Source of the DNA: Prauserella_A sp040635515
Lineage (GTDB): Bacteria; Actinomycetota; Actinomycetes; Mycobacteriales; Pseudonocardiaceae
Assembly: GCA_040635515.1 (NCBI GenBank)
Contig: JBEYHY010000008.1
Coordinates: 231,777-295,776, forward strand
Direction: 5' to 3'
DNA length: 64,000 bases
Below the pieces are notes generated by a model that saw nothing but the letters and a program-made list of their open reading frames with translations, searched no databases and had not been told where the DNA came from. Positions 62,366-64,000 of this stretch are shown one piece after another. The stretch's first letter is position 1; each line of letters opens with the position of its first letter. A program made the position numbers and the translations under genes.

Positions 62366-63640
62366 GTGAGCGAGCACATTCTTGACGAGCTGACCTGGCG
62401 AGGGCTGATCACGCAGTCCACCGACCTCGACGTTCTGCGTCGTGACCTGGACTCCGGTCCGATCGCGGTCTACATCGGATTCGATCCGACCGCGCCGAGC
62501 CTGCACGCGGGTCACCTCGTCCAGATGCTCGTGCTGCGGCGGTTCCAGAACGCGGGTCACCGCCCAGTACTGCTGGCGGGGGGCGGTACCGGCCTCATCG
62601 GTGATCCACGTGACGTTGGCGAGCGCACTCTCAATTCCGAGGAGACCGTGCGCGAATGGGCCGAGAACATGCGAGGTCAGCTTGCCAGGTTCGTCGATTT
62701 CGACCACGAGTCCGTGCCGCCGATCGAGGTCAACAACCTCGACTGGCTGGGGCGGATGACCGTGCCCGCCTTCTTGCGCGACGTCGGCAAGCACTTCTCG
62801 GTCAACACGATGCTGGCGAGGGAGACCGTCCGCAGGCGGCTCGACACCGACGGCATGTCGTACACGGAATTCAGCTACATGCTGTTGCAGGCGACCGACT
62901 ACCGCGAGCTGTACGCGCGCCACGGCGTGAAGCTCCAGGTTGGTGGCTCCGATCAGTGGGGCAACATCGTCGCGGGGGTCGACCTCGTCCGCAGGGTGCA
63001 CGGCGCGCAGGTGCACGCGCTCACGACGCCGCTCGTCACCGACTCGGAGGGCCGCAAGCTCGGCAAGTCGACCGGCGGCGGCAACGTCTGGCTGGACGCG
63101 ACGATGACCTCGCCGTACGCCTGGTACCAGTACTTCCTCAACGTGCCGGACGCCGACGTCGTGAAGTACCTGAAACTCATGACGTTCCTTGGCAGGGACG
63201 AGATCGGTGAGCTGGAACGCGAGACGGCCGAACGGCCGTCGGCGAGGCTCGCTCAGCGCAGGCTCGCGCAGGAGCTGACCGATCTCGTGCACGGAACAGA
63301 ACAGACGAGGCAGGTCGTCGCGGCGAGCCAGGCACTGTTCGGCAGGGGAGAGCTCGCCGAGCTGGATGGCTCGACGCTGGACGCGGTGATGGCGGAGGTT
63401 CCCTCCGGTGAGGTGGCGTTGTCGAGCGAACCGTCGATCGTCGACCTGCTCATCGCGGGCGGTCTCGTCGACAGCAAGGGCGCGGCGAGGCGCACCGTCA
63501 AGGAAGGCGGCGCCTACGTCAACAACACCAAGATCACCGACGAGGAGTGGCGGCCGAGCGCCGATGACGCGCTCGCGGGCCAGTGGCTGGTGGTGCGCAA
63601 GGGCAAGCGGAACCTCGCCGGCGTGCTGTTGCGTGCCTGA
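62366..63640 (+). CDS. tyrS: Tyrosine-tRNA ligase
   Basis: A 424-residue class I synthetase. The HIGH-type motif is H47-A-G-H50, the KMSKS-type motif is K231-L-G-K-S235, and 'YMLLQATDY' and 'QVGGSDQWGNI' form the tyrosine pocket. The C-terminal ~60 residues are an S4 RNA-binding domain. GTG start with GGGGGA 10-15 nt upstream. A hairpin terminator follows, then an rRNA operon leader. Confidence 0.97.
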   Translation: MSEHILDELTWRGLITQSTDLDVLRRDLDSGPIAVYIGFDPTAPSLHAGHLVQMLVLRRFQNAGHRPVLLAGGGTGLIGDPRDVGERTLNSEETVREWAENMRGQLARFVDFDHESVPPIEVNNLDWLGRMTVPAFLRDVGKHFSVNTMLARETVRRRLDTDGMSYTEFSYMLLQATDYRELYARHGVKLQVGGSDQWGNIVAGVDLVRRVHGAQVHALTTPLVTDSEGRKLGKSTGGGNVWLDATMTSPYAWYQYFLNVPDADVVKYLKLMTFLGRDEIGELERETAERPSARLAQRRLAQELTDLVHGTEQTRQVVAASQALFGRGELAELDGSTLDAVMAEVPSGEVALSSEPSIVDLLIAGGLVDSKGAARRTVKEGGAYVNNTKITDEEWRPSADDALAGQWLVVRKGKRNLAGVLLRA

Positions 63641-63647
63641 CTCGCTA

Positions 63648-63692
63648 CAGGGGGTGCCTGACCAGCGCGAATGCGGTTAAGGCACCCCCCTG
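63648..63692 (+). terminator. tyrS terminator hairpin
   Basis: CAGGGGGTGCCT (63648-63659) pairs with AGGCACCCCCCTG (63680-63692) with one bulged C, followed by TTTCG. It starts 7 nt after the tyrS stop. Confidence 0.8.
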
Positions 63693-63820
63693 TTTCGCGG
63701 GTTTCCGGGACGTGTAATCTTCTTCTTGTCGCCAGGGAGACCGGGCAGGCGGGGCCGGAAACGGTTACGCGGCACGGGTTACCGGGCGGAGGAATACGAA
63801 CCAACCTCCCAGTGTTCTGG

Positions 63821-63826
63821 TAGAGT
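63821..63826 (+). promoter_or_regulatory. Candidate rRNA operon promoter -10 box (TAGAGT)
   Basis: TAGAGT fits the actinobacterial -10 pattern seen at many starts in this window. No matching -35 was found at 17 nt. Another candidate, TAATCT, lies near 63717. Either could feed the rRNA leader downstream. Confidence 0.4.
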
Positions 63827-63850
63827 GGGTGTTCCTCGATAGGAGCTAAC

Positions 63851-63895
63851 GCCCCCAACGGTGAACCTCAGGGTTCCAGGGTGGGGGTTGTTTTT
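63851..63895 (+). terminator. Intrinsic terminator-like hairpin in the rRNA leader
   Basis: Outer arm CCCCC (63852-63856) with GGGGG (63883-63887) and inner arm GAACC (63863-63867) with GGTTC (63872-63876), followed by TTGTTTTT. It lies between a possible promoter and the boxA-like site, so it could stop transcripts that are not modified for antitermination. Confidence 0.6.
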
Positions 63896-63903
63896 GCCCC
63901 AAA

Positions 63904-64000
63904 TGACAACAATGTGTTGTTTGAGAACTCAACAGTGTGTTTGTGAGCTTGTAGTCTTGTTTTGTTTTTGAACCCTGTCATGGGTTTTCTTTGAGACTAT
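63904..64000 (+). other. rRNA operon leader with boxB/boxA-like antitermination site
   Basis: ACAACA-ATG-TGTTGT forms a small boxB-like hairpin (63907-63921), overlapping TTGTTTGAGAACTC (63917-63930), the boxA-like sequence typical of actinobacterial pre-16S leaders. A second hairpin, AACCC (63971-63975) with GGGTT (63982-63986), follows. The 16S gene should begin within some tens of bases beyond the window. No gene lies in 63641-64000. Confidence 0.7.

Overview
The window is high-GC DNA from an actinomycete. I read it as Pseudonocardiaceae-like (Amycolatopsis/Prauserella type). The grounds are heavy G/C at third codon positions, frequent GTG starts, many apparently leaderless transcripts with a TANNNT -10 box 6-7 nt before the start codon, a two-domain geosmin synthase, PucR/GAF regulators, and the gene order infC-rpmI-rplT-(rRNA methyltransferase)-pheS-pheT-argCJBDFRGH-(3-methyladenine glycosylase)-tyrS, which matches the corresponding mycobacterial block. 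Genus assignment is inference.

Layout. 1-7.4 kb: a partial gene, a PucR-type regulator, a small Cys-rich protein, uvrB, a CGNR zinc-finger regulator, a HAD dehalogenase-like enzyme, a phytanoyl-CoA-dioxygenase-like enzyme, a small membrane protein and a pentapeptide-repeat protein. 7.4-12.7 kb: an ABC-2 permease translationally coupled to an unusual fusion of an extracytoplasmic alpha/beta hydrolase and an ABC ATPase, then a TerC-family membrane protein behind a yybP-ykoY (Mn2+) riboswitch. 12.7-18.8 kb: an S9 peptidase, a RES-domain toxin with its putative antitoxin, AraC and Nudix genes, a histidine phosphatase and a FetB-like permease. 18.8-26.1 kb: a candidate catabolic cluster (CoA ligase, thiolase, nitroreductase, small unknown protein) divergent from a GAF-PucR regulator and a 472-residue nitroreductase-like protein. 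26.1-28.4 kb: ArsR repressor, two SRPBCC proteins (the second frameshifted) and a PPOX-type flavoprotein whose stop codon lies at the edge of a MITE-like element. 28.8-31.0 kb: geosmin synthase. 31.0-39.0 kb: RNase H, a secreted phytase-like esterase, an orphan Phd antitoxin, an MBL hydrolase, an acyltransferase, uvrA, a 21-bp repeat tract and a SRPBCC gene. 39.2-46.1 kb: a C4-dicarboxylate symporter divergent from a CitA/DcuS-type two-component pair, a phosphotransferase, a D-serine-deaminase-like enzyme divergent from RidA, and a DUF1844 protein. 46.4-63.6 kb: the translation and arginine block ending in tyrS. 63.7-64.0 kb: the leader of an rRNA operon whose 16S gene starts just beyond the window.

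Themes. uvrB and uvrA both carry promoters matching the mycobacterial RecA-independent DNA-damage motif TTGTCRGTG-N8-TANNNT. The arginine genes form one complete, mostly overlapping operon with its repressor inside it. No tRNA, complete rRNA gene, CRISPR array or prophage was seen. The least explained parts are the hydrolase-ABC fusion and the divergent ligase/thiolase/two-nitroreductase cluster.
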